DNA of 64,000 nucleotides from Marinomonas rhizomae (GTDB lineage Bacteria > Pseudomonadota > Gammaproteobacteria > Pseudomonadales > Marinomonadaceae), in contig NZ_CP073343.1 in assembly GCF_024397855.1 (NCBI RefSeq), forward strand, positions 2,170,001-2,234,000. The letters run 5' to 3'. How positions within the stretch are numbered: the first letter of the stretch is position 1; each line of letters starts with the position of its first letter. A program made the translations under genes and the position numbers. Positions 44,432-53,442 of the stretch are shown piece after piece. Below the pieces are notes generated by a model. It saw only the letters and a program-made list of their open reading frames with translations, was not told the DNA's origin and did no database searches.

Positions 44432-45607
44432 ATGCGAACACCACTACCCATTAGTGTTTATATGCTGAGTTTTGGCATTTTCATTATGATCAGTTGCGAA
44501 CTACAAGTATTAGGGATGATGGAACAATTATCAGCAGCGTTGACGATCAGCATCGCTCAGGCAGGATATTTGGTCTCTATTTTTGCTGTCAGCATGGCTA
44601 TTGGTGGCCCCATATTGGCGATCTTAGTTTCTAGACTAGCCGTTAAAAAAGCCTTAATGATGCTCTACATCATCTTCATTTTAGGTGAACTGCTAGGCGG
44701 TTTTTCGAATACTTTTGGCCAACTAGTCATCGCCCGATCTATAACAGGCATGGTTTCAGGTGCGTTTTTTGGTATTGCTATTGGCTTATCAGCTCGACTC
44801 GTCAACTCAGATAGCAAACTCAACGCCATATCAACGGTATTAGCAGGTATTATGCTTGGCACCATCATAGGCTTGCCGTTGGCTAAAGTAGTGTCTGAAT
44901 ACAGCAACTGGCAAAGCAGTTTTTTTCTTGTTGTTGGTCTGGCAAGTATCAGCGCTTTATTGACATACCTGACCCTACCCGATCTTTCGCCCGAACCACC
45001 ACAATCTCTTAGAAAAGAATTAGGTGCTGTCTTTGATGCTCGGCTTTGGTGGGTGTTTTTTACCAGTTTCTGCATTATTGGTGCCGTATACGCTCCGTTT
45101 AGCTATATCGTCCCTATTCTCAATCAAACATCAGGAATGCCCCAGAACAGCATCACACTAATTCTATTTGCATACGGTGGCATCATGCTTATTGGAAACA
45201 GCTTAGTAGCCAAAATGGCCACCAAGGATGCAAAGCTGACGCTATTAACTGGAATATCAATACTTATTATAAATTTGTGTTTATTTGCCCTTTTTAGCAA
45301 TCACCTTTGGATATCGGTTACATGTACATTACTGCTTGGTTTATGCGGCGTAAGTTTAAATCCTGCAATGGTAAGCAGATTGATGGAACTACCTCAGGGT
45401 GAACGTGCATTTGTAAATACGCTACATGCTTCAATGATAACGTTAGGTATCATGTTTGGCAGCTTTATTGCTGGAATGGCATTATCATACAACTACCCTC
45501 TAACAGTGACAATTTGGGTTGGTGCTGCCATTGCATTTTTCGGCTTATTAACTCTAGCACTCAGCCCAACACTCAAGTTAGAGGCAAGACTAACTTGCCC
45601 TAAATAG
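44432..45607 (+). CDS. MFS exporter, AraJ/Cmr type
   Basis: 391 residues, about twelve membrane segments. The pattern ARSITGMVSGAFFGIAIGLS and the early ELQVLGMMEQLS place it in the DHA1 exporter group, related to but distinct from the MFS gene at 1220-2407. The open frame reaches back into the LysR gene, but GGAGAG 4-6 nt before the ATG at 44432 fixes the start. It overlaps the following convergent gene by 18 bp. Substrate not determinable. Confidence 0.88.
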   Translation: MRTPLPISVYMLSFGIFIMISCELQVLGMMEQLSAALTISIAQAGYLVSIFAVSMAIGGPILAILVSRLAVKKALMMLYIIFILGELLGGFSNTFGQLVIARSITGMVSGAFFGIAIGLSARLVNSDSKLNAISTVLAGIMLGTIIGLPLAKVVSEYSNWQSSFFLVVGLASISALLTYLTLPDLSPEPPQSLRKELGAVFDARLWWVFFTSFCIIGAVYAPFSYIVPILNQTSGMPQNSITLILFAYGGIMLIGNSLVAKMATKDAKLTLLTGISILIINLCLFALFSNHLWISVTCTLLLGLCGVSLNPAMVSRLMELPQGERAFVNTLHASMITLGIMFGSFIAGMALSYNYPLTVTIWVGAAIAFFGLLTLALSPTLKLEARLTCPK

Positions 45608-46348
45608 CGCCCGACCAAGTAAGCTGAAATAATTCTGAAAGGCTTGATTAATACGATGTCGCTGTTCACCTTGAGGATAAAGGCCTATTTTGGCCTCTTC
45701 TGAATGGCGAGTTCCTTTTACCAAAAAGCTACTGGTAGGTTTTGAGTCCTCAACGAAGGCTTCGAAAGCTCTTGCAGCCATCTCTTCTGGCTTAGCGTAA
45801 TAGATGACTTTTAGCTTTTGATCAGTAAGGCGAGATATTTGAAACATATCACTTGGCTGATCTCCCTGCTCGTTTAGCATAATGGCTTTAAAGCATTCGA
45901 CTAATAATAAGCTCAGTGGATGAGGTTGTTTGTTACGGGATAATTGCAATTTAGCGTCATTCAACCAACTTTCGGAAGCAAAACGAGCCGAGGATATTTG
46001 GTAAAACATTTTTTCGCCCATGTAATGGTCAAAAGCATGAAACCACTCGTGTGCGAGACTGCCAGCACCGGCGTTTTTCGCTAAAGATAATTGTCTTGTC
46101 GCAGGAACGTAGTGAGCAGCCACACCAGGCCTTCCGCCTTTGCCATATTGAAGTCCAAGAGTACCTCGTAAAGACACCAAGAGCTCTGGACCTTGCAGCA
46201 CAGACATGAGATCCTCTAATGCTCGATAGAAATTCACCGCAGCTCGATCTCTTTCTTCTGGCGTTACCCAACGCCCCATTTCAATACCACGAAAATCAAA
46301 CTGCCGACGTATTATGACGAAATTAATGGGGGCTTGGCTAAAGGACAT
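45590..46348 (-). CDS. HExxH protein of the LPD1/CLCA_X-like group
   Basis: 252 residues. The first half contains RGIEMGRWVTPEERDRAA, SLRGTLGLQYGKGGRPG and a zinc-binding-type motif AGSLAHEWFHAFDHYMG (H100, E101, H104). A later conserved stretch KPEEMAARAFEAFVED could give a third ligand. I relate this pattern to the LPD1 domain, best known inside large polyvalent proteins of phages and conjugative elements, here as a free-standing chromosomal gene. No signal peptide, so cytoplasmic. Peptidase activity is an inference from the motif. No clear ribosome binding site at the chosen start. Confidence 0.7.
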   Translation of the reverse strand: MSFSQAPINFVIIRRQFDFRGIEMGRWVTPEERDRAAVNFYRALEDLMSVLQGPELLVSLRGTLGLQYGKGGRPGVAAHYVPATRQLSLAKNAGAGSLAHEWFHAFDHYMGEKMFYQISSARFASESWLNDAKLQLSRNKQPHPLSLLLVECFKAIMLNEQGDQPSDMFQISRLTDQKLKVIYYAKPEEMAARAFEAFVEDSKPTSSFLVKGTRHSEEAKIGLYPQGEQRHRINQAFQNYFSLLGRALFRAS

Positions 46349-46394
46349 GCAAAATCGCTCGTTGACTAGGCTAGATTCAAAACACTATTACGGT

Positions 46395-46862
46395 TTATGT
46401 TATACCAAATTGCTGATCAAATTCTGCAATTTTTGATCGGCGCATCTCTTTCAAATCCTGCAACTGTTCTTCAACTCTACGCTTGGCAATCTTAATACTT
46501 TCTGGATTACTATGTGCCGCTGCTTCTTCTAATTCACGCTCATACTGATCTAATAGAGTGTCATAATCATCCTGGTAAGCCTCTTCCACCAGCGCCAAAG
46601 CGATTTGATGCTGATAGCTAGCCGCTTTTTCCGTGTGCTTTTGAATGTAAGTCAGTGAATTATCAAAATACAGCTGCTTTAGTGAATCAGTTTGCGAATC
46701 TACGCTTTTAAGCGTGCTTTTTCTATCGTCAGAAAGCACCCTAGCCTGCATAACTTCGGCTTCATAATTAACACCGCCAGTCTGTGCAAAGCTAACAGGT
46801 ACCGTATTCAACACAAGAATCGCAGTAAGAGACTGCAGTTTTTTCAAGAAAACTTTCTTCAT
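46395..46862 (-). CDS. exported coiled-coil protein of unknown function
   Basis: 155 residues. Signal peptide (MKKVFLKKLQSLTAILVL..., cut after SFA near residue 26), then almost entirely charged helix with heptad character (YERELEEAAAHSNPES, RRVEEQLQDLKEMRRSK). Reminiscent of small periplasmic chaperone-like or DUF-type helical proteins, but no family recognised. AGAAGG lies 6 nt before the ATG. 46 bp upstream of the HExxH gene on the same strand, so possibly co-transcribed. Confidence 0.7.
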   Translation of the reverse strand: MKKVFLKKLQSLTAILVLNTVPVSFAQTGGVNYEAEVMQARVLSDDRKSTLKSVDSQTDSLKQLYFDNSLTYIQKHTEKAASYQHQIALALVEEAYQDDYDTLLDQYERELEEAAAHSNPESIKIAKRRVEEQLQDLKEMRRSKIAEFDQQFGIT

Positions 46863-47069
46863 GCGGACCTTCTTGTTCTATAAAAATGTAGATCAAATCT
46901 CGTGGCTTTGAATTTCGACCAAAGTACAAAGTAACCACTAGACAAATAATAGTGACATTTGATTCTATTGGGACGAAACAACAAGAACAACAGCCAAAAC
47001 ACAGATGCACATTTTAATCTTATCTTTACAGCATTAGATTCATCTACCTAGCACTGGAGCCTCTGATCA

Positions 47070-47666
47070 CTACAGGTACGGTGAAATATTATGCATAACA
47101 CGACTTACGTATTCTTCTTTTTCACCGACAGGAGCAACGTAGTCGATCGCATTTTTTGCTTCGTCAATACCGCCTAGTCGGGCAATAACCCATGCAGCAA
47201 GATAATGCGATGCCAAACAGCCTCCCGCTGTCGCTACATTCCCTTTCGCAAAAAAAGCTTGATTTAGCACCTCAACGCCAGCTTCTCTCACCCATGGTAA
47301 TGTTGTTAAATCTGTACAAGCAGGCACACCATCTAATAAACCTAGTTTAGCTAAAACCAAGGTGCCAGAGCATTGCGCACCAATAACCTGACGACTTGGA
47401 TCAAGTTGTAATTGCGCCATAATAGATGGGTCGGCCACCACGTCTCGTGTTTTTAAGCCACTTCCCACGATGACAGCATCGGCAGAAGCGAGTCCATCAA
47501 GCGACTCCTGCCTTTCAATCACGACACCATTCATCGACTTAACTTGTTTAGTTGGGCTAGCAATGGACACCTTCCAACCTTTACTCTTCACTCGGTTCAA
47601 AATACCAAGCGCTATAAATGAGTCCAGTTCGTTGAAATCATCAAAAGTTAAGATAGATATGTTCAT
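47070..47666 (-). CDS. DJ-1/PfpI-family protein
   Basis: 198 residues. Class I glutamine amidotransferase-like fold with the nucleophile-elbow cysteine in GAQCSGTLVLAKLG (about C99), preceded by ADAVIVGSG, and GCLASHYLAAWVI near the C-terminus. Similar to the ThiJ/PfpI subgroup that includes isonitrile hydratase-like proteins; the reaction is not predictable. GAGGA lies 9-10 nt before the ATG. Confidence 0.85.
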   Translation of the reverse strand: MNISILTFDDFNELDSFIALGILNRVKSKGWKVSIASPTKQVKSMNGVVIERQESLDGLASADAVIVGSGLKTRDVVADPSIMAQLQLDPSRQVIGAQCSGTLVLAKLGLLDGVPACTDLTTLPWVREAGVEVLNQAFFAKGNVATAGGCLASHYLAAWVIARLGGIDEAKNAIDYVAPVGEKEEYVSRVMHNISPYL

Positions 47667-48146
47667 AATTTAATTTTCCTCGAGGCCTGATCATTAATAT
47701 ATTCTATTAACTCATGACACCAAAGTGACTATCCTGAATTATTCATACATAAACAACACAACCCAGTAACTATGTTGAAGATCCAAAAGCGGGGGCTGTA
47801 TAAGAGCACCAGCTAGCTTGTGGACAAAAAGTCCATACTGGCAGCAATCGACAGCGAATCAGCATTCGTTAACATGCATACCCCAGCTAGCTTAATTAGC
47901 GGAGAGCTATCTCTCATCATGTATTGCCCTGCTGGCGCAGAATCAACTGGTTTGCTTGCACTGAATGAAAGTGAAAGACACATTAGACCCGTACATCTGC
48001 TATAACTACAAAAACCGTTACGGAGCTGCTGTTGGTTACATTATAGAAATCTCTAAAGTTTAAGAGCTAAGATTTAAAAGCTAAAACTTTAAATCTGTAA
48101 AAACGAAAAGGGCAACCATCTGACTGCCCTTTTCTTCATCTGATTA
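47667..48146. other. 480-bp region without a convincing gene
   Basis: It contains the LysE terminator at its right end and otherwise no frame with a good ribosome binding site. A 61-codon frame at 47820-48005 on + lacks family resemblance. The region may hold a decayed gene, but nothing can be identified. Confidence 0.5.
48106..48133 (-). terminator. terminator of the LysE-family gene
   Basis: AAAAGGGCA / TGCCCTTTT with a 10-nt loop, 14 bp beyond the stop codon on the minus strand. Confidence 0.85.
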
Positions 48147-48767
48147 TTAAGACAACCACAAAACAACAATCGAAAAACAGACAAACATCAAACCAGTAAT
48201 GGCATCCACCCACCTCATGTGCCGAACAAAGAAATCAGACACATAAGTACAGAGTTTGCTATAAGCTAAATGTACAGCAAAAGTACAGAGCAATAATATT
48301 AAAGTGAGAGTAAAAGTCTGCGATACAAGACTGCTATGTTGGTGGATAAAAGCTGGAAGTAAAGCTGTGAAAAACATCAAGGTTTTTGGATTAAAAATAG
48401 ACAAAATAACACCCGTTACGAATGTCATTTTTCTCTCTGATTTTTGAGACTTCATAGCTTCTTGTTTACTGTTAAATAAAGGCCATAAAATACGCACACC
48501 CAAATAGCCAATATACAATCCACCAATGTATTTGATTACCATAAAAGCCAGTTCAGAGTGCAGAATCAGAGCACTTAAACCTGTCACTGTTGCTACGGAC
48601 ACAACGCCCATCCCAAACAAAATCCCAAACATGACTGGTAACGTTCTCCGAACACCAAAAAGCAACGCAGAATTCAATACAGCAAGGGTTCCTGGGCCAG
48701 GTGTGCCTGCCGCAATTAAACAAATCGCTATATAATACAAAACCGTGTCGCTACCAAGACCAAACAT
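48147..48767 (-). CDS. LysE/RhtB-family amino-acid exporter
   Basis: 206 residues, six hydrophobic segments. The family motif GTPGPGTLAVLNSALLFGVR near the N-terminus and FNPKTLMFFTALLPAF in the middle are diagnostic. AAGGAGA lies 4-5 nt before the ATG. Divergent to an AraC regulator, an arrangement often seen for regulated LysE exporters. Exported amino acid unknown. Confidence 0.9.
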   Translation of the reverse strand: MFGLGSDTVLYYIAICLIAAGTPGPGTLAVLNSALLFGVRRTLPVMFGILFGMGVVSVATVTGLSALILHSELAFMVIKYIGGLYIGYLGVRILWPLFNSKQEAMKSQKSERKMTFVTGVILSIFNPKTLMFFTALLPAFIHQHSSLVSQTFTLTLILLLCTFAVHLAYSKLCTYVSDFFVRHMRWVDAITGLMFVCFSIVVLWLS

Positions 48768-48867
48768 AAACTCTCCTTTAAATAAGCCTTCATTATCGTC
48801 TTGGAGAAATTTGCTTATAGGATAAAATTGCGCTTTTATGTCTCACAAACAATTTACAGGACACATC

Positions 48868-49692
48868 ATGAACTCGAAAATCGGCTCACACTTCTTTAAT
48901 CTAGATTGCTATGAAGGGATTGAATGTGTTCGGGCTGATTTCAAAGACCAGCACTTCTCAAAACACGTGCACGAAGGTTATGCAATAGGTGTTATAGAAC
49001 ATGGCGTACAGCGCTTTTTTAATGAAGGTGAAAATCATACCTCTGGGGCTGGCAGTTTAGTAATAGTCAATGCTGATTCCGCCCATACTGGTAGCGCAGC
49101 CTCACAAAATGGATGGGGATATCGAGCTATGTATCCAACTCCAGAATTATTCGATGAGCTATTAAGCGACTTTACAGGTAAGCATAAAAACGCGCCTTAT
49201 TTCCATAACCCGATTATTAACGATGAAAAGCTTATCAAACAATTTAACTTAATATTCAGCTCTCTTTCCGATAAATCATCAAGACTCACCCTAGAGACCA
49301 TCGTTTATAATTTTCTCATGCAATTGACGCTCAATAGCAAAATCAATCAATCCGTTATTCAAACAAAAAAAGCAAAGAAATCATTACTAAGTGCGAAAGA
49401 GTTCATTAACGCTTACGCCAGCAAGGAAATTAGCCTAGAACACCTATCGAAAGTAATTGGCATGAGTAAATATCACCTCATACGTCAATTCCAAGCATCT
49501 TTTGGCATTACACCGCATCAATATCAAATCCAGTCTCGAATACAAAAGGCAAAATGTTTACTCAAAAGTGGCGAACAGCCAAGCAATGTGGCGTTGGAGT
49601 GTGGTTTTTTTGACCAAAGCCATATGAACTCACATTTCAAAAAAGCATTAGGAACAACACCCTATCAGTACCAAACAAATATTAACGCTTAA
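48868..49692 (+). CDS. AraC-family regulator with cupin sensor domain
   Basis: 274 residues. The N-terminal AraC-type cupin (SKHVHEGYAIGVIEHG, near 25-40) binds the effector; the C-terminal part has paired helix-turn-helix motifs (SLEHLSKVIGMSKYHLIRQF, SNVALECGFFDQSHMNSHF, TTPYQYQ). An upstream ATG at 48838 is in frame, but ACAGGA 6 nt before the ATG at 48868 makes the latter more likely. It probably controls the divergent LysE exporter. Confidence 0.9.
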   Translation: MNSKIGSHFFNLDCYEGIECVRADFKDQHFSKHVHEGYAIGVIEHGVQRFFNEGENHTSGAGSLVIVNADSAHTGSAASQNGWGYRAMYPTPELFDELLSDFTGKHKNAPYFHNPIINDEKLIKQFNLIFSSLSDKSSRLTLETIVYNFLMQLTLNSKINQSVIQTKKAKKSLLSAKEFINAYASKEISLEHLSKVIGMSKYHLIRQFQASFGITPHQYQIQSRIQKAKCLLKSGEQPSNVALECGFFDQSHMNSHFKKALGTTPYQYQTNINA

Positions 49693-49882
49693 AAATGCCC
49701 CATTTCCTATAAGCGCAATTTCAAACACTTAAAAACATCACATTTCATACACAGTTTTACTATTTCTTGAGCTCTACCATAGCCGTTATGATAGGCATTG
49801 GAAAACGGTTATATCAACTACAAACACAAGAGAAGAATCTAGCCGTCCCAACCCTTTTCAGAATAGCTAAGGAAGCATTCTC

Positions 49883-51781
49883 ATGAAAAAATTTCTCGAA
49901 AATAGGCTAATAGGTACTAAACTTGGTTTAGGCTTTGGCTCTGTATTATTACTTGCGCTTATAGTTGGTATAGTCGGTATATCAGGTGTCAATACTTTGC
50001 TTAACAGAGCGGATAAAGTACGACTGTCCAATGACTTAGACGATGCCGTTGTTGAAATGCAAAGAGCCAGAGTGCTTTTCGTCGAGTCAGGATCTTCAAA
50101 GGATAAAGAGGAACTAGTTCGTCGCACAGAAGTTCTAGCCGATTTCTTGAAAGAAGGTGAAAAAATCTATAATGGCTCAGATGTGAGAGAGCTGGTAATA
50201 CAAACAGATCAAAACCTTTTAGAGTATAAAAAGGCATTAACCATTCTGACTGATGCCCGAAAAAACTGGGAAGCGATTGACAATGAGGCTACTGGAATAC
50301 GCCTTAATATATTTAACCAATATGACCAAATCATTAAACAGCTACGTCAGAAAAATGACATGGAAAATTTGAATACAGCTTTAGATGTCGCAAACAGCTG
50401 GTATGCTTTGACATCAGAGATAAATGACCACGTCATCAAAAAAGAAAATATACCTATAGAGCTTGTTACAACGAGATTCCAAGCCATTATCAACAAAACA
50501 AAAAATCTACAATTATCAAGTGATCTTCAAAGCAAGCAACAAGCAATCCTATCTCTTTTAAACCAATATGAAGACCTTGGGAAAAGAAATCCCGCGGTTA
50601 ATGCTGAGCTTGTAAAAGCACAAAAAAATCTAATGGCTCTGTCCACTAAGATGAATGATAAGATCGATTCAATCACACTACTTCAAGAAGAAAAGAGCAA
50701 AAGTGATGGTGATAGAGTATCAACGGTTCTAATTACTGTCACTATCATCGCTATACTAATAGGCATTTTCTTTGCTTTGTTAATTCGCCATATGATTGTC
50801 AATCCAATGAATGACGTTAAGGCCGCTGTTGAAAAAATATCTAATGGTGACTTAACCCAGATATTAAAAACTGACCGTAAAGACGAACTTGGCCAACTGT
50901 ATAACAATATCGGAACCATGAGCCGTACTCTTAATACGCTCATTTCCGAGGTCATTAATGGTGTTCTAAATTTAAGCTCAACCAGTGAGCAATTAGAAAC
51001 CATTTCAAAACAAGGCCAAACTATGATGCAGTCTCAAAAAGATGAGACGGATCAAGTTGCCACGGCTATTAACGAAATGTCCTCAACGGTTGCCGAAGTA
51101 GCTCGTAACGCAGAAACAGCAGCAGAAGCGACCACGAAAACAGACAATATCGTTAACCAAGGTAACTTGAAAGTATCCGATACAGCATCATCAATCGAAT
51201 CATTAGCCAGCGACTTGACCGTAACAAGTAAAGCAATGGAACAACTTAAAACTCGCACCGACAATGTCGGTAACGTATTAGAAGTTATCAAAGCCGTTGC
51301 TGAACAAACCAACTTACTAGCACTTAACGCTGCAATCGAAGCGGCGCGAGCGGGTGAAGCAGGACGAGGCTTTGCCGTAGTGGCTGACGAAGTCCGCGGA
51401 CTGGCAAGTAGAACTCAAAGCTCCGCTAAAGAGATAGAGGACTTGATTGTCGAATTACAAAATGGCGCCCAAGAATCTCTGGATAAAATGCTAAGAAGCA
51501 GAGACTTATCTACTAAAAATGCCGAACAAGCAAAAGAAGTATTGGCTCTTTTTGCCAACATAAGTGAGCAAGTTGGTTATGTGCAAGATATGAATAACCA
51601 AATAGCTACTGCTGCTGAAGAGCAATCTCAAGTATCTGATGAAATAAATCGCAGCGTTGAAAATGTTCGTCAATTAGCAGACCAAACAACCGAAGGATCT
51701 ATTGAATCTGTCCGTGCTGTCAGCAACTTAAGAACATTAAGCAATCAGCTCAAATCATTAACGGATCGCTTTAAAATCTAG
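49883..51781 (+). CDS. methyl-accepting chemotaxis protein
   Basis: 632 residues. Membrane segments near 14-34 and 275-297 enclose about 240 residues of helical periplasmic sensor, the size of the helical bimodular (HBM) domain known from McpS and TorS. A HAMP domain follows ([20 protein letters not shown]) and then the signalling domain with the conserved tip [20 protein letters not shown]. No C-terminal NWETF-type pentapeptide (ends SLTDRFKI). AAGGA lies upstream of the ATG. The ligand is unknown; small organic acids are bound by characterised HBM receptors. Confidence 0.92.
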   Translation: MKKFLENRLIGTKLGLGFGSVLLLALIVGIVGISGVNTLLNRADKVRLSNDLDDAVVEMQRARVLFVESGSSKDKEELVRRTEVLADFLKEGEKIYNGSDVRELVIQTDQNLLEYKKALTILTDARKNWEAIDNEATGIRLNIFNQYDQIIKQLRQKNDMENLNTALDVANSWYALTSEINDHVIKKENIPIELVTTRFQAIINKTKNLQLSSDLQSKQQAILSLLNQYEDLGKRNPAVNAELVKAQKNLMALSTKMNDKIDSITLLQEEKSKSDGDRVSTVLITVTIIAILIGIFFALLIRHMIVNPMNDVKAAVEKISNGDLTQILKTDRKDELGQLYNNIGTMSRTLNTLISEVINGVLNLSSTSEQLETISKQGQTMMQSQKDETDQVATAINEMSSTVAEVARNAETAAEATTKTDNIVNQGNLKVSDTASSIESLASDLTVTSKAMEQLKTRTDNVGNVLEVIKAVAEQTNLLALNAAIEAARAGEAGRGFAVVADEVRGLASRTQSSAKEIEDLIVELQNGAQESLDKMLRSRDLSTKNAEQAKEVLALFANISEQVGYVQDMNNQIATAAEEQSQVSDEINRSVENVRQLADQTTEGSIESVRAVSNLRTLSNQLKSLTDRFKI

Positions 51782-51808
51782 TGATGGCATCATAATGTAT
51801 TAGTATTT

Positions 51809-51850
51809 AAAACAGCCACCTAATCTAAACGGTTATAGGTGGCTGTTTTT
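51809..51850 (+). terminator. terminator of the chemoreceptor gene
   Basis: AAAACAGCCACCT / AGGTGGCTGTTTTT around a 15-nt loop, 28 bp beyond the stop. Confidence 0.88.
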
Positions 51851-52000
51851 ATTTACATAATAAGTTGCTACTAATCACACACACGTAAAGTCCGCGATAC
51901 CCACAACGAACAGCAAAGACAACTCCCACTAGCAAGAAGCGAAAAAAAAGACCTACCTTAGCAAGCCTTTTTTATTTTTCTATTCAAAAGCGACAAATAT

Positions 52001-52972
52001 CTATGGGAAAATTCCGGTCAAACTGTCATTCATCAAAGCTTGCCACTCTTTATCCAGCGGCGCCTCAAACAGCATACGCTCCCCATTCAACATAATGTCT
52101 AATCGTGTCGCATGAAGACATAAGCGCTTAAAGCCAAGGGCTTTTGTTTCTTTTAAGGATTCAGCTGGCGAGTATTTATCATCACCAACAATCGGATAGC
52201 CCGCATGCAGCGTATGAACGCGAATCTGATGCGTACGCCCTGTTACTGGCTCACACTCGACCAAACTATAGCCTTCAAACTGACGAACTAATTTAAAGCG
52301 AGTTAAACTTTCTTTACCGTCTGTGTGAACCTTCACCACACGTTCGCCAGATTTGAGTTCATTCTTTAATAAAGGCGCATTAACTTGCAATTTTCGCTTA
52401 GGCCAGCTGCCATAAACCAAAGCCAAATATGTTTTTTGCACACCTTCTTTTTCACGTAACGCCGTATGCAGCTCTTTTAGTACTGCACGTTTTTTAGCGA
52501 TCATGATAAGACCCGATGTATCGCGATCGAGTCGATGAACAAGCTCAATAAACTTCTCTAACGGCCGCATTTGGCGAATAACTTCAACCAAGCCGAAGCT
52601 CAAGCCACTGCCACCATGAACGGCTAAGCCTGACGGCTTGTTAACAACGATCAACCCTTTATCTTCATAGACAATGCGAGATTCTATCTCGCTTTTCAAA
52701 CGATCAGACAAAACTGGCTTGTCTGATTCTGGTGCAAGTACTATCGGCGCAATACGCACAACATCTTCATTTTGAAGGCGGTAATCAGGCTTAGTTCGCT
52801 TCTTATTAACGCGTATTTCACCTTTCCTAAGTAAGTTGTAAATCTTACCTTTCGGAACACCCTTTAAAAAGGTAACCAAAAAATTATCAATTCGCTGACC
52901 CGTATTATTGTCGTCAATAGTGACGTAACGAACCGCTGGACGCTCTGCTGATTTTAGTTCTGAGTCCGACAT
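52001..52972 (-). CDS. rluC: 23S rRNA pseudouridine synthase RluC
   Basis: 323 residues. N-terminal S4 RNA-binding domain (QRIDNFLVTFLKGVPKGKIY), then the RluA-type catalytic domain with the active-site aspartate in ELVHRLDRDTSGLIMIAKK (in part) and GRTHQIRVH. RluC modifies three uridines of 23S rRNA (955, 2504, 2580 in E. coli). The back-to-back rluC/rne order is the same as in E. coli and supports the name. Confidence 0.93.
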   Translation of the reverse strand: MSDSELKSAERPAVRYVTIDDNNTGQRIDNFLVTFLKGVPKGKIYNLLRKGEIRVNKKRTKPDYRLQNEDVVRIAPIVLAPESDKPVLSDRLKSEIESRIVYEDKGLIVVNKPSGLAVHGGSGLSFGLVEVIRQMRPLEKFIELVHRLDRDTSGLIMIAKKRAVLKELHTALREKEGVQKTYLALVYGSWPKRKLQVNAPLLKNELKSGERVVKVHTDGKESLTRFKLVRQFEGYSLVECEPVTGRTHQIRVHTLHAGYPIVGDDKYSPAESLKETKALGFKRLCLHATRLDIMLNGERMLFEAPLDKEWQALMNDSLTGIFP

Positions 52973-53442
52973 AAGCTAAGATTGGTTTCCTTTATAATTG
53001 AAGCACTTAGTTTTTACTGTTATATTCACATTCGCAAAGGGTAAGAGGCAACAAAACACCTCGAAGATAAGATGCAAGAATTGAATGACAATTGCCGAAG
53101 CGACACTTTGGCCCCCTATCTTACCTCTGTAACAGTTAATCTTAAATAATAAACCGCATGATTCGGAAAAATCCGCTTCAGTGGAAGGAACTCTCATTAA
53201 ATTGCTAGGCCACGCGTTCGCGTTGTTTCGTAAAAGCAAAGAAACGAGACCGGTTAAAGAGACTATTTGGTATTGATCACGGCAGCGACCGCATAAAAGC
53301 GTTTAACATAAATAAACGAATCGCGTACTCCTCTCGCCAGAGAACACTAAATGACTTGCTCTAATTCTGAGTCAGATTTATTAATGTTTACCCTATCACT
53401 GTTGTGACTCTTTCGTATCAGCCCACAGAGTTCACACATATA
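52973..53442. other. divergent rluC/rne control region and rne leader
   Basis: 470 bp without a credible gene. In E. coli the rne mRNA has a 361-nt 5' leader through which RNase E feeds back on its own message; a leader of similar length would fit here. I could not identify a specific conserved hairpin by eye. An 87-codon frame on the minus strand (52976-53239) is not convincing. Confidence 0.5.

Noticed and set aside
47820..48005. 61-codon plus frame between the DJ-1 and LysE genes
   Set aside because: No ribosome binding site, no recognised family, composition not distinctive.
49740..49882. Sigma-28 flagellar promoter before the chemoreceptor
   Set aside because: A GCCGTTAT is seen near 49780, but no TAAA element lies at the needed distance.
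52976..53239. 87-codon minus frame just upstream of rluC
   Set aside because: Lies in the rluC/rne control region, no ribosome binding site and no protein-like pattern; most likely chance.
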